Source of the DNA: Mesorhabditis belari | Lineage: Eukaryota > Nematoda > Chromadorea > Rhabditida > Rhabditidae | Direction: 5' to 3' | Assembly: GCA_958450365.1 (NCBI GenBank) | Contig: CAUEEP010000741.1 | Span: 3,372,501-3,436,500, forward strand | DNA length: 64,000 bases | In this document: positions 21,984 to 34,211 of the stretch, in pieces | How the letters are laid out: each line of letters begins with the position of its first letter | How positions within the stretch are numbered: the first letter of the stretch is position 1 | Program-made: the position numbers and the translations under genes | The notes under the pieces: model-generated | Database searches by the model: none | What the model saw: the letters and a program-made list of their open reading frames with translations, nothing else | Told to the model about the DNA's origin: nothing

Positions 21984-22572
21984 AAATGATGCTAAACTTT
22001 TAATAAGTTTTTCCATAAGAGCAGAAAATACAATGAAATAATAAATAGTTTTAATTTTTAATTCGGTTTCTAGACTACGGCTAATTCACTTTGTTTTTTG
22101 TGACATCGCAGTTTTATTTCTACAAAATCACTTAAATAATGCAAATGAGAACACAATTCAAACTTTGATCTATTTAAGAAGCCACACGTGTTCGATACTT
22201 GACGCAAAACTTGAACAAATATCCATCGGACTCGTGTTTTTGCATTTCCAACAGATAAATCGCTTCTCTATCGTCGCTTCTCTATCTCTTCTAAAAGACT
22301 CCCTTTCCTTAGATCAATCTCTTATATTCAACGATATGGAAATGTGAGAAGAATTGCCGTCTCGAACACAAACACTTCAATGTTTACGGAATAAAAAGTT
22401 GTTGTTTTCTCTTAAATTCTGAGCTGCTTTTCAAAGGTTGAAAACATATAGCTATTATGCGAGTCACTCAAGGTGATTTCAATCTTTATTCGATAAAATT
22501 TTATTGGCAATGAAATAAGCACGAAAATTCAAAGCAGCACATACAGACAAAATTGGATTGAATCCCTTAAAT
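21984..22572. other. intergenic between convergent genes
   Basis: Contains the poly(A) region of the receptor (AATAAATAG near 22038) and no supported gene. Confidence 0.35.
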
Positions 22573-24178
22573 CTAAACTGTTGTCGTTTTGGTGGATTGG
22601 GTTGATGGGGAGAGGGCCTTAGTGGTTGTTGAAGAGTTTGGTTTAGTTGTGGTCACTCTTCTGGAAATGTATCTGGTTGTTGTCGGTTTTCGGGTTGTAG
22701 TGGCGATTTTCATGGTTGTTCGACCAGTTGTTGGCTTGGTTGTGGCTCTTTTAGGCGTTGATTGGGTCATGCTGGTTTGTCTTGTTGAAGAGCTCATTGA
22801 TTTGCCAGTTGTCATTTGTGTCGGCTTCGTTGTGGCTCCATTAGTGATCAATTGAGTCACAGTTGTCCCGTTATTCATTGGCTTTCCAGTTGATTGAGTC
22901 ATTTGTGTTGACTTTGTTGTGAATTGGCGAGATGTAGTTGGTTTGATGGTTGTTGTTTTGTATGTAGTTAATCTAGCTGTAGACAATTTGGTTGTTGATC
23001 GGGTAGTTGTGGTTGGTTTGACTGTTGTTGATCGGGTAGTTGTGATTGGTTTGACTGTTGTTGATCGTGTTGATGAAGCAGCTCTTGTAATAGTAGTTGT
23101 AGACAGTTTTGCTGTTGATCCGCTCTTTGTTGATTTAGCTGTTTGATTCGATGTAACTGGTTTGGCTGTCGTTGAACGAGTGGTTACAGATGGAGAAATT
23201 TTGGTCGAAGCTGTTGATGTGGATGGAGTGGACTTTGTTGTTGTAGAAGATTTTGTTGTTGATCGTCTCGTGACTAAACCAACAGTGGAACGAGTTCTTG
23301 GGAATGATCTGGTTGGTCGAGTTGTTGTCGATGCAGTCGACGTTGTAGTTGAAGCTGTTGTTGTAGACGGCTTAGTTGTTGATCGTCTCGTGACCAAACC
23401 AACAGTGGAACGAGTTCTTGGGAATGATCTGGTTGGTCGAGTTGTTGTCGATGCAGTTGACGTTGTAGTTGAAGCTGTTGTTGTCGAATTGGCCGATCCA
23501 GTAACATTCGAAGGGCTCTTTGTTGTTATGACAGTTGATCCATTGATAGTTCTGGTTGTTGTTGAGTTCTTATCACCTTCACCGCTTCCCGAATGAGAGT
23601 GATGACCGCGATGGAAGCATAGCTCTTCGCTGCTCGATGACGATGAAGAAGACGACTTGTTGGACTGAAAATTTCACTTTAGCAATCCATTAGTAACTGT
23701 TTTGGACATTCAATTTACAAAACAGCTAATGCTTCATAAAGCATTTGTCCATACTGATTTGAAAAAGAAAAGTAAAGAAAAGCATTTTCCAATTGAAAAC
23801 TTCCAGTTATCAGAAAGTGATTGTTTTAAGTCAATCAGTTCTCAAAGCACATTAGAACTTTGAGCTCATAACGTATCAAAAGAAACCGTTTTAGCGTCAT
23901 GTACTAGTCATGTACTAGTCATGTACTAGTCATGTACTAGTCATCTACTAGTCATGTACTAGTCATGTACTAGTCATCTACTAGTCATGTACAAGTCATG
24001 TACTAGTCATGTACTAGTCATGTACTAGTCATGTACTAGTAAACCATTTTTAAAACAGCTAATCTGTCAAAAACATTTGACCCCACTGATTTGCATTAGA
24101 GAAAACTCTAAAACAAACCTTTTTCGCATCAACGATGTAAGCCGATAGAACCAAAGTGACAAGCAACAGTTTGAACAT
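22573..24178 (-). CDS. secreted Thr-rich mucin-like protein, 383 aa
   Basis: Minus-strand exon 1 (24178-24119) is a 20-residue signal peptide, MFKLLLVTLVLSAYIVDAKK. Exon 2 (23664-22573) encodes a Ser run with one Cys and a HRGHHSHSGSGEG stretch, then about 300 residues of imperfect repeats of the type TTTxSTTxxxT with Pro and Lys, ending at TAG. Dense Thr/Ser/Pro tracts are the usual substrate for O-glycosylation, so a mucin or cuticle/gut surface role is likely. A 40-residue unit (120 bp) is exactly duplicated at about 23268-23484. The intron (23665-24118) carries an 11-bp minisatellite. The mirrored Val-rich plus-strand frames are shadows. Confidence 0.85.
23898..24040. repeat. 11-bp tandem repeat, 13 copies
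   Basis: The unit CATGTACTAGT is repeated 13 times with very few changes. It lies in the intron of the mucin-like gene. The unit contains GTACTAGT, partly palindromic, so the array can form many small hairpins. Confidence 0.9.
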
Positions 24179-24699
24179 GTTTAGAATCGACGAAGATTAT
24201 TGGGTAGGAGACGAAGGAGATAATGATTTGACTACTCCCCTCCAACAACCTCATTATATACAAAGACCATCCTCCCCTTCAAAAACACAGCTCTACAAAC
24301 AAAAACACCAAAACCAGACCTTTATCAGCTTGTACAAAATTGAATTTATCATATGTTTTCGAAAGTTTTTCAAATCAACAACAAGAGAACACCCAAATAA
24401 ACTCAAAGGTTATTTTCTTGAAAAAAGAAAAAGCAGCGGATATTTGCCCAAATTTTCGAAATGACATAAATAACCATTTAATGACGATAAAAACTTTATT
24501 TGCTTTGGACGAAAATGTATCTCACTAGTCAGAGAATAACAAAAGCAACATTGTTTTTGGAGAATAGTTTTTACGAACGTTTTTGGCGAAATTAACTATT
24601 GAAAACATCGATTTATGTTTAAATTAATCTCTTAAGAGTTTTAGTTTTAGGACTCATGACAAAAAACTAACTTTTTGACTTTTTCTTATACTGCGAATA

Positions 24700-24995
24700 G
24701 ATAAAAGGAAAAAAATTCTCTTTCAAATGGTATAGAAAGCTCTGATAAACATAGCACACATATCGTAAAAACTTTAAAAGTATTTAGCCATGACGACTTG
24801 AATCGGACATTTTTGAAGTTTTTACGATGTTTGTGCTATGTTTCTCAGAGCTTTATATATCATTTAAAAGAGAATTTCTTTCTCTGCATTCTGGTTAAAA
24901 AATTCTGAAAAAGGACTTACGGGAAGCAAGTTGTAAGCGTTTGTAGCTCGACAGTTCGTCATTTTTGTAGTCTGTAGCGCTCAGGTCTATTCTCC
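24700..24995. mobile_element. foldback element
   Basis: Arms around 24712-24776 and 24812-24886 are inverted copies (CTCTGATAAACATAGCAC against GTGCTATGTTTCTCAGAG). The right flank to 24995 resembles the inner part and end of the 20727-21117 MITE (TTGTAGTCTGTAGCGC). It looks like a related, decayed family member. Confidence 0.55.
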
Positions 24996-25339
24996 AGCGT
25001 ATACCACAGTTGGCCAGTCATTGAAAACCATCAAATTGAGTCGTTTGTAGAGTTTTTTTGAAAACAGTCCTTTTATTTTAAATAAACGGTCCGTGTTCTA
25101 ATTACAAAATGCAAACTTTAAGAGAAATTTGATGAAAAAGTTTGATGACTTCTTCCTGCCTGTAATTTATTATTATTTTTAGATGAATTGATTCATCTAA
25201 ATCTGTGTTCGCCGCCTCACGGAATCGCCAAACCAATTCATCTAAAAATAATAAAAACATTGTAGAATAGAATAACTTAGAATTAGTCTCCGAAAATCTC
25301 AGGAAGCAAAATTTCAGCCCTTTTAAACGAGTTTCAGAC

Positions 25340-26323
25340 TGCCCCCATCACAACAAACTGATCAATTTACAAATACGAGCTTTGAGAAAGTTTGATGTCT
25401 TCTTTCTACTTGTAATCTGTTCGCAATTCCCCCCACGAAATCGCTGACCCAATTGATCCAATTGCTCCAAAAATAATGAAAAGCAAAACATTGTAGAATA
25501 GAATAACATAAAATTAGTGATTGCGATTTTCAACTAACCAATCAATAACCAGATAAAAGAATGAATAGAATGACCTATTGAAAATCAATTGTTCAGAGAA
25601 TGAGAAGCTTGATCAAAAGAAGAGGTTATTTTAGTAAAAATGAAGATTAATTGAGATCTTTGTGATGATCAATCATAAGAAATATCCTAGAACTTGACCT
25701 TTTTGATCTCCACAGCTAAATTCGAGTGACCATTGCTATTAAAAAGGTACACATCGACTTTTTTGCAGTGATTTCTAGCGGGTGCTTCTAGCTTCTAGGT
25801 TTTCTAGCGTTTCATACAAAATACGAACTTTGAGAGTCAAAGAAAGTTTGATATCTTCTTCCTACCTTCTTCTTCATCGCTTTCTTCTACGAAATCAACC
25901 AATTCATCCAAGAATAATGAAAAGCAAAACATTGTAGAATTGATAGAATTAGTGTTTTCGATTTTTAACTAACCAATCAATAAGCAGATAAAGGAATGAA
26001 TAGAATGACCTATTGATAACCAATTGTTAAGTGAATGAAAAGCTTGATCAAAAGAAGGGATTATTTTAGTAAAAATGAAGATTGATTGAGAAAAGAGATT
26101 TAGACCCAAGCTCTTTGTGATGATCAATCATAAGAAATATCCTAAAGTTTGATCTTTTCAATCTCCACATATAAATTCGAGTGACGTTTGTTATCAAAAA
26201 GGTACACATTGACCTTTTGTAGTAGTTTCTAGCAGGTGCAAAAGCTTGCAATTAGACGTAACAAAGCATAGCGATACAATTTTTATTCCAAATATTGATT
26301 CAAGCTTTTTTTTACTTGAAGAA
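25340..26323. repeat. two further copies of the 13.2-13.8 kb block in tandem
   Basis: Shared landmarks occur in order in each copy: the CTACCTTCTTCTTC tract, AGCAAAACAT, AACTAACCAATCAATAA, TGACCTATTGA, AAGCTTGATCAAAAGAAG, GATGATCAATCATAAGAAAT and GATTTCTAGCGGGTGC. The second copy runs straight into the first exon of the intact srh-like gene. Unit length is about 450 bp. No intact gene is in it. Confidence 0.7.
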
Positions 26324-29300
26324 ATGCTCGAAGATCCATATATTTTCCTTGGATTCGAATTCTTTTTGAGTTGGGTCTCGTTTCCGATTAATTTCTTTGC
26401 ATTCTACTGTATCCTCAAGAAAACACCGCCCGAGATGAGAGAATATAAAACGCCGTTGATTGTTGTACAAGTTTGTTTGAAATTGATGCAATCCTAAAGT
26501 TTAACGAGTGAACAAATTATTGAAGTACTGAAGTTGAAGTTGAAGTTGGAAAGAAAGTCCTCGGAATTTTTTTTCGTCGTTCTGTTTAAAAATGCACAAT
26601 GCGCCGATTGACTTAAGATTTATTTCATTAGAAAGAACAATTCTTCCTCTACAAAATTCCTTTGAAATTCTAGACAAAAACTTCTGAATTTGAATTTTTT
26701 GTGAGACAAGAAGTGGGGTAGTCAAAAATTGTGCAATCTTCGAGCACTTAGCTTTGAAGAAACCCTTTTGATGACAATAGAAAAAAGATAGTGCATAAAA
26801 AATTAGGTAAATAGCCAAAATTTCGAAACAATCCGTTCAATCATTTTCTTTCTACAACCTTTTATTTGATTTTTTTTCTGAAAAATGAGCTTTTGTCTTT
26901 AATTTTGCCCTAAACTTGACTCAAATTTGCGTAAGTAAAAAGATGCAAAAATAAACAATAAACATCTTTTATTTAAAGCAAAAGTCAATCGGCGACGACG
27001 AAAAAAATTCCGAGGACTTTCTTTCCAATCTAATAGAAAACTAACACAGCATAAAGCTAACTTCATATGTAAGTTCATAGCGCTTTCAGCAGTTTCTGCA
27101 ATAGATATCATTGAACTCTTTGGATTTTGCTAAATTTTCAATCCTTTGATTCTGTAAGAATCGAAAAATTGCAGGTTTTCACCTTCGCCACAGATTTTTG
27201 TCTATTACTGGTCAAACCACAAATGTTTATACCAGCTCTCGCTCTAAGAATTCTCGGCATTTGGGATTCGATTTTCAATTTGGGTGCAAGGAACTTTCTG
27301 GTAACTTATTACAAATGCCCAAAACTGATTAAACTATTGGGTTGGGGAGAATGAGTCGGCGCCGAAAATCAAAAAAATGTCTAAAACTTCTATTCGACTT
27401 CGTCAAATAATATGCGTTTGATATGAGTAGAATGGTTAACTAATTCTCTACAAAATGACATTTAAAAGAAAATTCAAACAGCGCCTCCGCTCAAGAAAAA
27501 GCCATTTTTTCACAAAAACTACAAACTGTGATCTAGAAAAAACCATTGGTGGGATCTTCCTGCAAATTTGGCAACTTAAGTAATTGAATGTGCTCTATCT
27601 TTTTTATATAAACACCAAAGAAGGTTTATGTGAAAGAAACTGTTCAAATGATGAGTCGGACTCTTTGCCATTTTAACCAGCTGCGTTTGGAAGTTCATAA
27701 ACTCCACGAAAGAAAAGCTTTGTGGAATCTCTCAAAAGTGATTTTGTAGAGAAATAGTGGATCCTTTTGATGAAACCAAACGTATGTTTAAAGAAGGCTT
27801 TAGGTGTGCAAAAAGTCCCTTTAAAGTTTGGCGCCGACTCATTCTCCCCAACCCAATAGATTAGACTTATTAACCCATTCGAAACCGCAGCGTTTTTTCT
27901 TTTTTTTCGTCTGCGGACCAAGCCCTTTTTTGACATTTTTTCGCTGCAGCGGTCCGTTCCCGCGGGTTTTTTTTGCTGACTTTTTATTTTATATTATTTC
28001 TGATAATTTATCTTTGATGAAGGATGATTTGGATTTGACTTCAGTACTTTTCAAGATTCTATCGATTATTATTCTTATTTTATCGACGACAATATGTTAG
28101 TCGGCGAATCTAATAAACATGGAAAAAGGAAGAAAAAACTGGCAGGATTTCGATGCAAAATCTTTCAAGCTCTTCTTGGCTCTGTATCTTCAAATGGGAA
28201 TCGTCAAATTACCGAGGATTCGTGACTACTGAAGTAGCAGGCCTGGCTTGGGAGGATTTTCCCACTTGTCTCACATTATGACAAGAGCAAAATTTGAATC
28301 TATTCTTCGAAACCTGCATTTTTGTGATAATGAACTGGATCCTGCAGGAGATCGGCTTTATAAGATTAGAGCTGTTATGGAAAATTGCAATGCAAAATCA
28401 GAGGCTGCATTGATTCCGGGTAAATATGACACGTCTTTTTTGCCCACGTAATTTGTAGATCTGTTACAATTGGAATATACATGTAATGCTGAAAAACAGC
28501 AAAAAAAAAGCCAGTTAATTGAATGAAAATAGCTCAATTATTGCGCTGCAGCGGTCCGTTCCTGAGTTTTTGCTGCAACGATTATTCGCTGCAGACGTTT
28601 CGAATGGGTTAAACAAGACTTATAAATTAAAAGAATTCAACTATGACCTTATAAAACTATCCAAAGATTTAATTCAGGGAATAGCCGCGTTTCTGATTGT
28701 TTGTACAACTTCCTCGTTGAGTCTTCTATTTTTCACTAAACTTCAAAATCTTTTACTACCAAACAGCTATTTCAAGTCTTATTTTTATTTTAACACTCTT
28801 TACTAAAGAAAACATTTCAGATTATCGTTTTTTGGTAAAATGCTTTACGCGCTTCCTTTTTATTTCATTCATCCTTTATGGGTTTCCGCTTCTTTTACTC
28901 TTTTGGATCCGAAGAAAGGGATCAATTCGGAGAATTTTCAAAAACTGATTCAGGTGGCCTAAATCTTTGAAAGTTGAGTGAGAGTCCATTCCAGTTACAT
29001 CCAACTTTTTCGTATCTTTCCAATTACACGGATATTTATGCGACGAGTAGCCATTTCCCCCCAATTTATCCACCATATCTCAATTTCTCGGCCGTTTATT
29101 CAACGATTTATTCTGTTCTCTTTTGTGTCACTCACGACATTCTTAATGTGAGTTGGACAAAGAAATTAAAATGAAATAAGTTTTTAGTCTGTACTGACTT
29201 GTTATTTTTGTCATCGCCTCATCACTCTTGGTAGTCCACAAATGAGCAATAAGACAAGGAAACTTCAAAAGAGATTATTGATCACGCTCAGCATTCAAGT

Positions 29301-31408
29301 AAGATCTAGATGATTCTCTGACCATTTGTCTATTCAGATGGCTGTTCCAGCAATTTCGATTACTTTGTCCGTTGTTTATTATTCGGCTGTTCAACTTATT
29401 GAACCAGAGAAGATGCCAGAAGGTGTTGAACAGTTGTATTGATATACATGGCAAGCTCAGGCCAGGGTTGTTTCGACCGAATCCTTGTTTTTTCAATCGA
29501 ACTCCAAGTAACAGATCTTGGGACTTTTGTGAGCCAGACAAGACCAAAAACCAGGCCAAGATCTTGACTTGGCCCTTTTGCCTGAAAAAAACTGTCATTG
29601 GAACAACCCTGACCCAGACTTGACCATCAACATCAAGACAGTCAGATCGACTGACTGTGATATTGGATTTGTGGGTATGACTCGTAGAGTGGGCTCCTGT
29701 CGATTAAACAAATTAATTGGTTAAAAATTTGCATCTAAAACCGATTAACCGATTAACCAAGAATTAACCAGACAAAACGTTGGTTAAAGGACCGTTTAAT
29801 AGATTTGTAGGCAGACGACCGAATATCTTAAGTTTTCTCTTGTGAATAATAATTTTTTATGAATAAGCGCGCGAATATTTATTTTCATGCCTTGCTTTTT
29901 TATTGATGATTAGGTATTTGATCCAGCTAAGGCCAATGTCAAAAGCGTCTCATCTCTTTTAGTATATTACTAGAAATGAAAGTTATGGTTGAGATGGAGA
30001 AGCAAACTTTTTAAAATAACATTGGATATCTGAAAAAATCTACCTAAATTGCCTATATCTACATTCTGCTTTTGCGACATATTATTGAGTTCTATATTTT
30101 CTATATTATCGAGTTCTTTGAGTTTAAATCATTTAATCGAGAGATGATTTAAAAGAAAAACTAGAGGGGTGAAAAATTAAAGGAAAAAAGGAAAAAGAAA
30201 GGGAGGAATTTAAAAAACAAGGAAAATTATTGGCATTTATTCAGTGATTAATCAGACATTTTACAATTAATTACTTTTTAAACCAAATTATGTCAATTTA
30301 ATCAGGAGGAACTCACTCTAATGACTTGGCACGTCACTGATTCCCGATTTTCTAAAAAGTTAAACCATAACTTTTTTCTGAAATTTTTTGTTTATAGTCT
30401 CATGGTGGTGGCCTATATGGTGGTGGTGAAAAAATTTCATGTAAGGAGATCAAGCTAACAAAAAATTCTCGAGGAAAGTGGAAAAATTGCTTTAAAGAAA
30501 AAACAGTTTTGACACCAGGATTGCCACCAATTGCCACTTAAAGTTTTTCTAAAATTCGGTTGAAAAGGGGCATTTTTTGGGATTTTTGGGAAAAGCAAAA
30601 AAATGAGACGGGTAGAGTGCGAACTCTGGGCCCTCAGCTTCCTGTACAAGCACTCAGCCATTCGGCAACAGGTGAACGGTTTGTGTGGAAAAAAATCGAC
30701 TTAGAAGGAGTGGCTCAAAACTTCTATGCCAATTTGGCGATGATTACGAGCCATTCGGCAGCTAATTTTTAACGGGTACTGCTAAATGGCTGATACACGG
30801 AAAGGCCAGGGACCCACACCCCCTGTAGTAATAACAGCTAAACTCTCCTAGAAAATATGGCCAACCCCAGAACAAACAAATTTTAGTTTCTTAATGTTTT
30901 AAAAATTACAAAGAGTTTGTTCTATTTATTTTCTTTTAATGTTTGGTGGTTATAAAGTATACTGCTATAAGTTTTTTTGGATCGATGTTATGGGAATTTA
31001 ACGTTCAAATTTAACACAGAAATCTGACTTTTCCACACGATTTCTCAAAAACTCAGCATCAGATCGGGATGAAAATTTGGCACAAAAATGGGCAACTCTT
31101 TACTTATTATGAGCAAAAAATTTCAGCTAAAGTTATGGTTTAATTTTTTTTGAAAATCGGAATCAGAAATGTGCCAAGTCATACCCACGAGTCCAATAAT
31201 ATTGTCCAACTCATCCCCCGCTTCAGCCACCAACAATTTCTTCACCGCTTTACTCACATGTCACGGTGTTTTGGGCTCATTGACACTCATCACTTCAACT
31301 AGTCCATATCGTCGATTTGCGATGAAATTAATCGGAAAGATACAAATTCCTCGTCTCAGTGAAGTGAATTCGATCAACGTTTTCACAAGCGGTTCTGCTC
31401 AACACTGA
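26324..31408 (+). CDS. Srh-like serpentine chemoreceptor, intact, 360 aa
   Basis: Eight exons, 26324-26470, 27175-27300, 28678-28775, 28821-28953, 28995-29147, 29188-29298, 29338-29422 and 31179-31408, join in phase to give 361 codons including TGA. Class H hallmarks: FFAFYCILKKTPPEMREYK after TM1, FPALALRILG-like IPALALRILG in TM2, WVSASFTLLDPKKGINSEN, MSNKTRKLQKRLLITLSIQ before TM6, and TCHGVLGSLTLI then SPYRRFAMKLIGK at the end of TM7. Srh proteins are G-protein-coupled receptors of chemosensory neurons. The donor of exon 7 is weak. Transposons fill introns 2 (MITE and piggyBac-like) and 7, yet the frame is untouched. A dead copy of exon 1 is at about 13.69 kb. Confidence 0.85.
27337..27856. 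mobile_element. 520-bp mariner-type MITE, copy 1
   Basis: TIR TTGGGTTGGGGAGAATGAGT at both ends and TA duplications. It is nearly identical in sequence and equal in length to the copy at 63298-63817, which implies recent movement. There is no transposase. It lies in intron 2 of the srh-like gene. Confidence 0.85.
27874..28608 (+). mobile_element. piggyBac-like element, internally deleted
   Basis: The ends read CCCATTCGAAAC and its complement GTTTCGAATGGG, each next to TTAA, the diagnostic piggyBac target duplication (27870-27873, 28609-28612). Subterminal GCTGCAGCGGTCCGTTCC repeats occur at both sides. Inside is a transposase N-terminal piece: FKLFLALYLQMGIVKLPRIR, DY, a TGA where the family has Trp, then MTRAKFESILRNLHF and GDRLYKIRAV, ending PGKYDTSF. 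The catalytic core is deleted. Confidence 0.88.
29423..31178. other. large intron 7 of the srh-like gene, repeat remnants
   Basis: Holds a small element with inverted ends AGGGTTGTTTC / GGAACAACCCT at about 29460-29616; an AT-rich stretch with ATTAACC-type repeats near 29.7 kb; and a minus-strand tRNA-like piece at about 30605-30675 (A box TGGCTGAGTGC, B-like AGTTCGCACTC). No second gene is supported. Confidence 0.45.
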
Positions 31409-33182
31409 TAAATTTTTAATCCTATCTCATGAAAGAACTTTGACCAACACTTTCGTGCAGCATTGAGCTGATTTCAGAATTAAAAACAGGAGTCTTTACA
31501 AGTTTTACTTGATAAAGATTGGCAAAAACTTGCTTTTGTGCAGTATAAATTTTGGGTGTAACTTTTCGATCGCCAATCTGTCATTGCAATGACAGATTTG
31601 CGGCTATCTCTACTACCTGAATCCAAGAATGGAGACAGCAATGAATCGCATACAAAACAAGTGTATTTGCAGAAATGTGCAGAAATGTTTCTTGTAGTTT
31701 TTGCTGTTTCTTGTAGTTTTTGCCGTTCTCTGAATAGGTGGAAAGTTTGGAGTTGAAGTAAACTAAAAGAAGTTTCTCTTAAAATTTTTCTTTATTTCAA
31801 AAATGCGCAAAGAATTTGGGGATACCTTTAAAACGCGAATTTCTCGGCTATCCCATCATAGAATTCTTTAAAATTTTACAAGATACCTCTAATACTAATC
31901 TACATAATATCAAAAAAAAATCATGTTTTTATGGTGGTGGATGAATTTTACGGTCATATTACGGTCATGGTTTTTTCTGAGCTGACCGTTCTCAGCCGCT
32001 CCACTACAGATGTGTCTCGAATTTTAAAATTAGTTTGTTCTATACTCTTACTATATAATATCAAAAAAAATGAAGGAAATCTATGATGGAATGAAAGTTT
32101 ACCTAGGGTGCTTTTATGTGTTATAAAAGTTCAAATTTTTCAAATTTTTCAAAATAATGGTTCAAATTAAACAGTGTTATTTGAAGGATTTGTTTTTAAA
32201 GTTGTATTCAATTTGAAATCTGCACTAACTTTCAATTTAGCTTATCAAGCTGATGGATTTTCTTCGTGCTGCTTTGATTCACAGAGAAAACCCCAATAAA
32301 TTTTGTTTTGAATGTCTTTGAGTACTAGGCTATCCGACCGTTCACAAGGTTCATTACTTGGAAAAAACTTTCAGCTTCAATAAAGTACTTCATAAAAATT
32401 GAATTGCAACAGAAATTTGTTTCCAAACAGTTTTATTACTCTCTCCTTTTCCCCTGATCAGCTTTTTTCTTTGAGTCGAAGATTTTCAAGATAAGATAAG
32501 ACATTTGTGCAAGAAAAGTTTTGGGGCATTGTTGATACGAAGCCAGGCGCTTTTCTGAAAACTATTCCGCAAGTATTTTTAATTTAACAGCTATTGATTA
32601 TTCTTTTTAAACGCTTTGGCTTAATGGAAACGCCAAAATATCTCGAACAGGCCCAGAAATATGATGAAGCTGAGAGATGTTCGCGGAATGATTTACAGGC
32701 AGCAATTAGAAAACACTGTTAGGATAACTACAAATTTTAACCATACACTTTATTAATCAGCATTTTTTTGGAAAAACGGGACACTTCTTTAAAAGGGCCG
32801 GTTGAAAATCTTTGACGTACGACAGATTATCATATAATGGTAGGTGAATAAAGTGTTTGGCTAGAAATCTTAGTTTATATATTAACTCTAATATAAACAC
32901 CAGGATGCCAGTACAAAGTTTTCATTTTATGGCAAAAATCTCATGGTGGTGAACCAGATGGTGGTGGGAGCCATGGTCTCTCATGTACACGGTATCAAAA
33001 TATGGTGAAAAAGAGAAAACGTGAAAAATCCATGAGCACAAATACATGCTTTTGATACTAAAGCGGCCACCTGCAGCCATTAGAACCTTTTAGGAAGTTC
33101 GATTTAAAAACGTTTTTTAGCTACCCTATATATAGTAGATATGTAAGGGTGGATTTAAATTTATTCTTGTCTTTCATTTCAG
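31409..33182. other. mostly noncoding; two exon candidates on the plus strand
   Basis: After an AATTTAG acceptor at about 32240 a frame reads LIKLMDFLRAALIHRENPNK. After TTAACAG at about 32591 another reads FGLMETPKYLEQAQKYDEAE and on to RNDLQAAIRKH. Both look coding, but their phases do not join to each other or to the exon at 33183. They may be upstream exons of that gene with a missed piece. Confidence 0.35.
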
Positions 33183-33341
33183 TTAAATTGCTTTGGACAA
33201 TTTGAGACAACGGCGGCGAGTGGCGCTGATGGTGGAGCAGAGCATGAGGTGGAGGCGGATCTCGGTTCCCCATCGATCACCATGATCAACACCCAAATCG
33301 AGCTGCCCCCAACCGAACGGAGACATCCCGTCTTTGACTAA
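33183..33341 (+). CDS. terminal exon, unknown protein
   Basis: After a CATTTCAG acceptor 52 codons stay open to TAA at 33339-33341. The base composition is GC-richer than the flanks and the product is acidic (GADGGAEHEVEADLGSPSIT, then ELPPTERRHPVFD at the C terminus). An AATAAAG poly(A) signal follows at about 33353. The upstream part of the gene is not resolved. A short PxxER..PVFD tail could be a binding motif, but this is speculation. Confidence 0.5.
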   Translation, partial: LNCFGQFETTAASGADGGAEHEVEADLGSPSITMINTQIELPPTERRHPVFD

Positions 33342-33697
33342 TGTACTTTTGCTAATAAAGAATTTCTGATCCATTTCCAACCAGTGAAATTTTACATGCA
33401 AAACATTTAATGATCAACAAAACGAGCGGAAGTCTTTGGTCAACTCTATTTAAAGTGTTTTGTTTAACTGTTATTGAAACACACAAAAAATTTTCAAAAA
33501 CAAGGTAGATAAGATTGAATATGAATGTCCTTGATCACTGATAAGAAAAGCAAAAAAGATATTTTTGATAAGAAAACTGAACAGTTTTGAGAAACTACTG
33601 AGAAAAAAAAGACAGTTGTTTACTCATTTGATTTCATAGCAGTTTTCACGGCTTTTTTGAACTTTCACCTTAAAACAAAAGGGAAATTTCAGGTGAA

Positions 33698-34158
33698 ATG
33701 AATTTGTTTAAAATTCTGCTTCTTCTTTGTCTCTTACTCGTCTCAACGCTTGCAATGTGAGTTGATTTTGATCAACCTTTTAGATCAACCTATACTGATC
33801 AATTCTTAACTATAAATTAAATCTTTCTTGTGTCATTACAAATAATTAAAATGTTATTATTTGTAATAATATAAGTTTTAGCTTGCAAAGAGATGCCGAT
33901 CGGGAAAAGAGAGAAGTCAATGTGGATCGTGTGAGGTGAGATTTTCAAAATCTCATAAGAGTTACCAATTGGTGATCTTTAATTGCAAAAATTTTGCAAA
34001 AACAAATGCAAAGTACTTATTTTACTATTATTACAAGCGTTTTATAAGTTATCCTAACAAAACCCGTTTATCCAAGGAGAAATGCACATTTTTGTTTCAG
34101 AGTTAGACGTGGACGGCCACCGTGGACCGGGCCAGGGCCTAGACCTGAGAAACCTTAA
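33698..34158 (+). CDS. small secreted peptide precursor, 56 aa
   Basis: Exons 33698-33756, 33882-33935 and 34101-34158 join in phase. Residues 1-20 are a strong signal peptide (MNLFKILLLLCLLLVSTLA). The rest is short, charged, then Pro-rich: a dibasic KR, a DRVRVRRGR basic run, and PPWTGPGPRPEKP at the end. The KR and RR sites suggest processing to small peptides, as in nematode neuropeptide-like or antimicrobial peptide precursors. It has no cysteines. A second copy of exon 2 appears at about 37538-37580 (DRHEKRVVVDRMKP), so this belongs to a small family. Confidence 0.65.
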
Positions 34159-34211
34159 CTTATTGTTTGAAATTGAAGTTTAAACGTCGATTCTGTTCGT
34201 AAAGATAAAGT

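Noticed and set aside
22589..23596. Val-rich plus-strand open frames
   Set aside because: They are the antisense reading of the Thr-rich mucin exon; codon composition forces Val/Asp on the other strand.
23898..24040. 11-bp array as a CRISPR or regulatory operator cluster
   Set aside because: No spacers; it lies in an intron and looks like simple tandem expansion.
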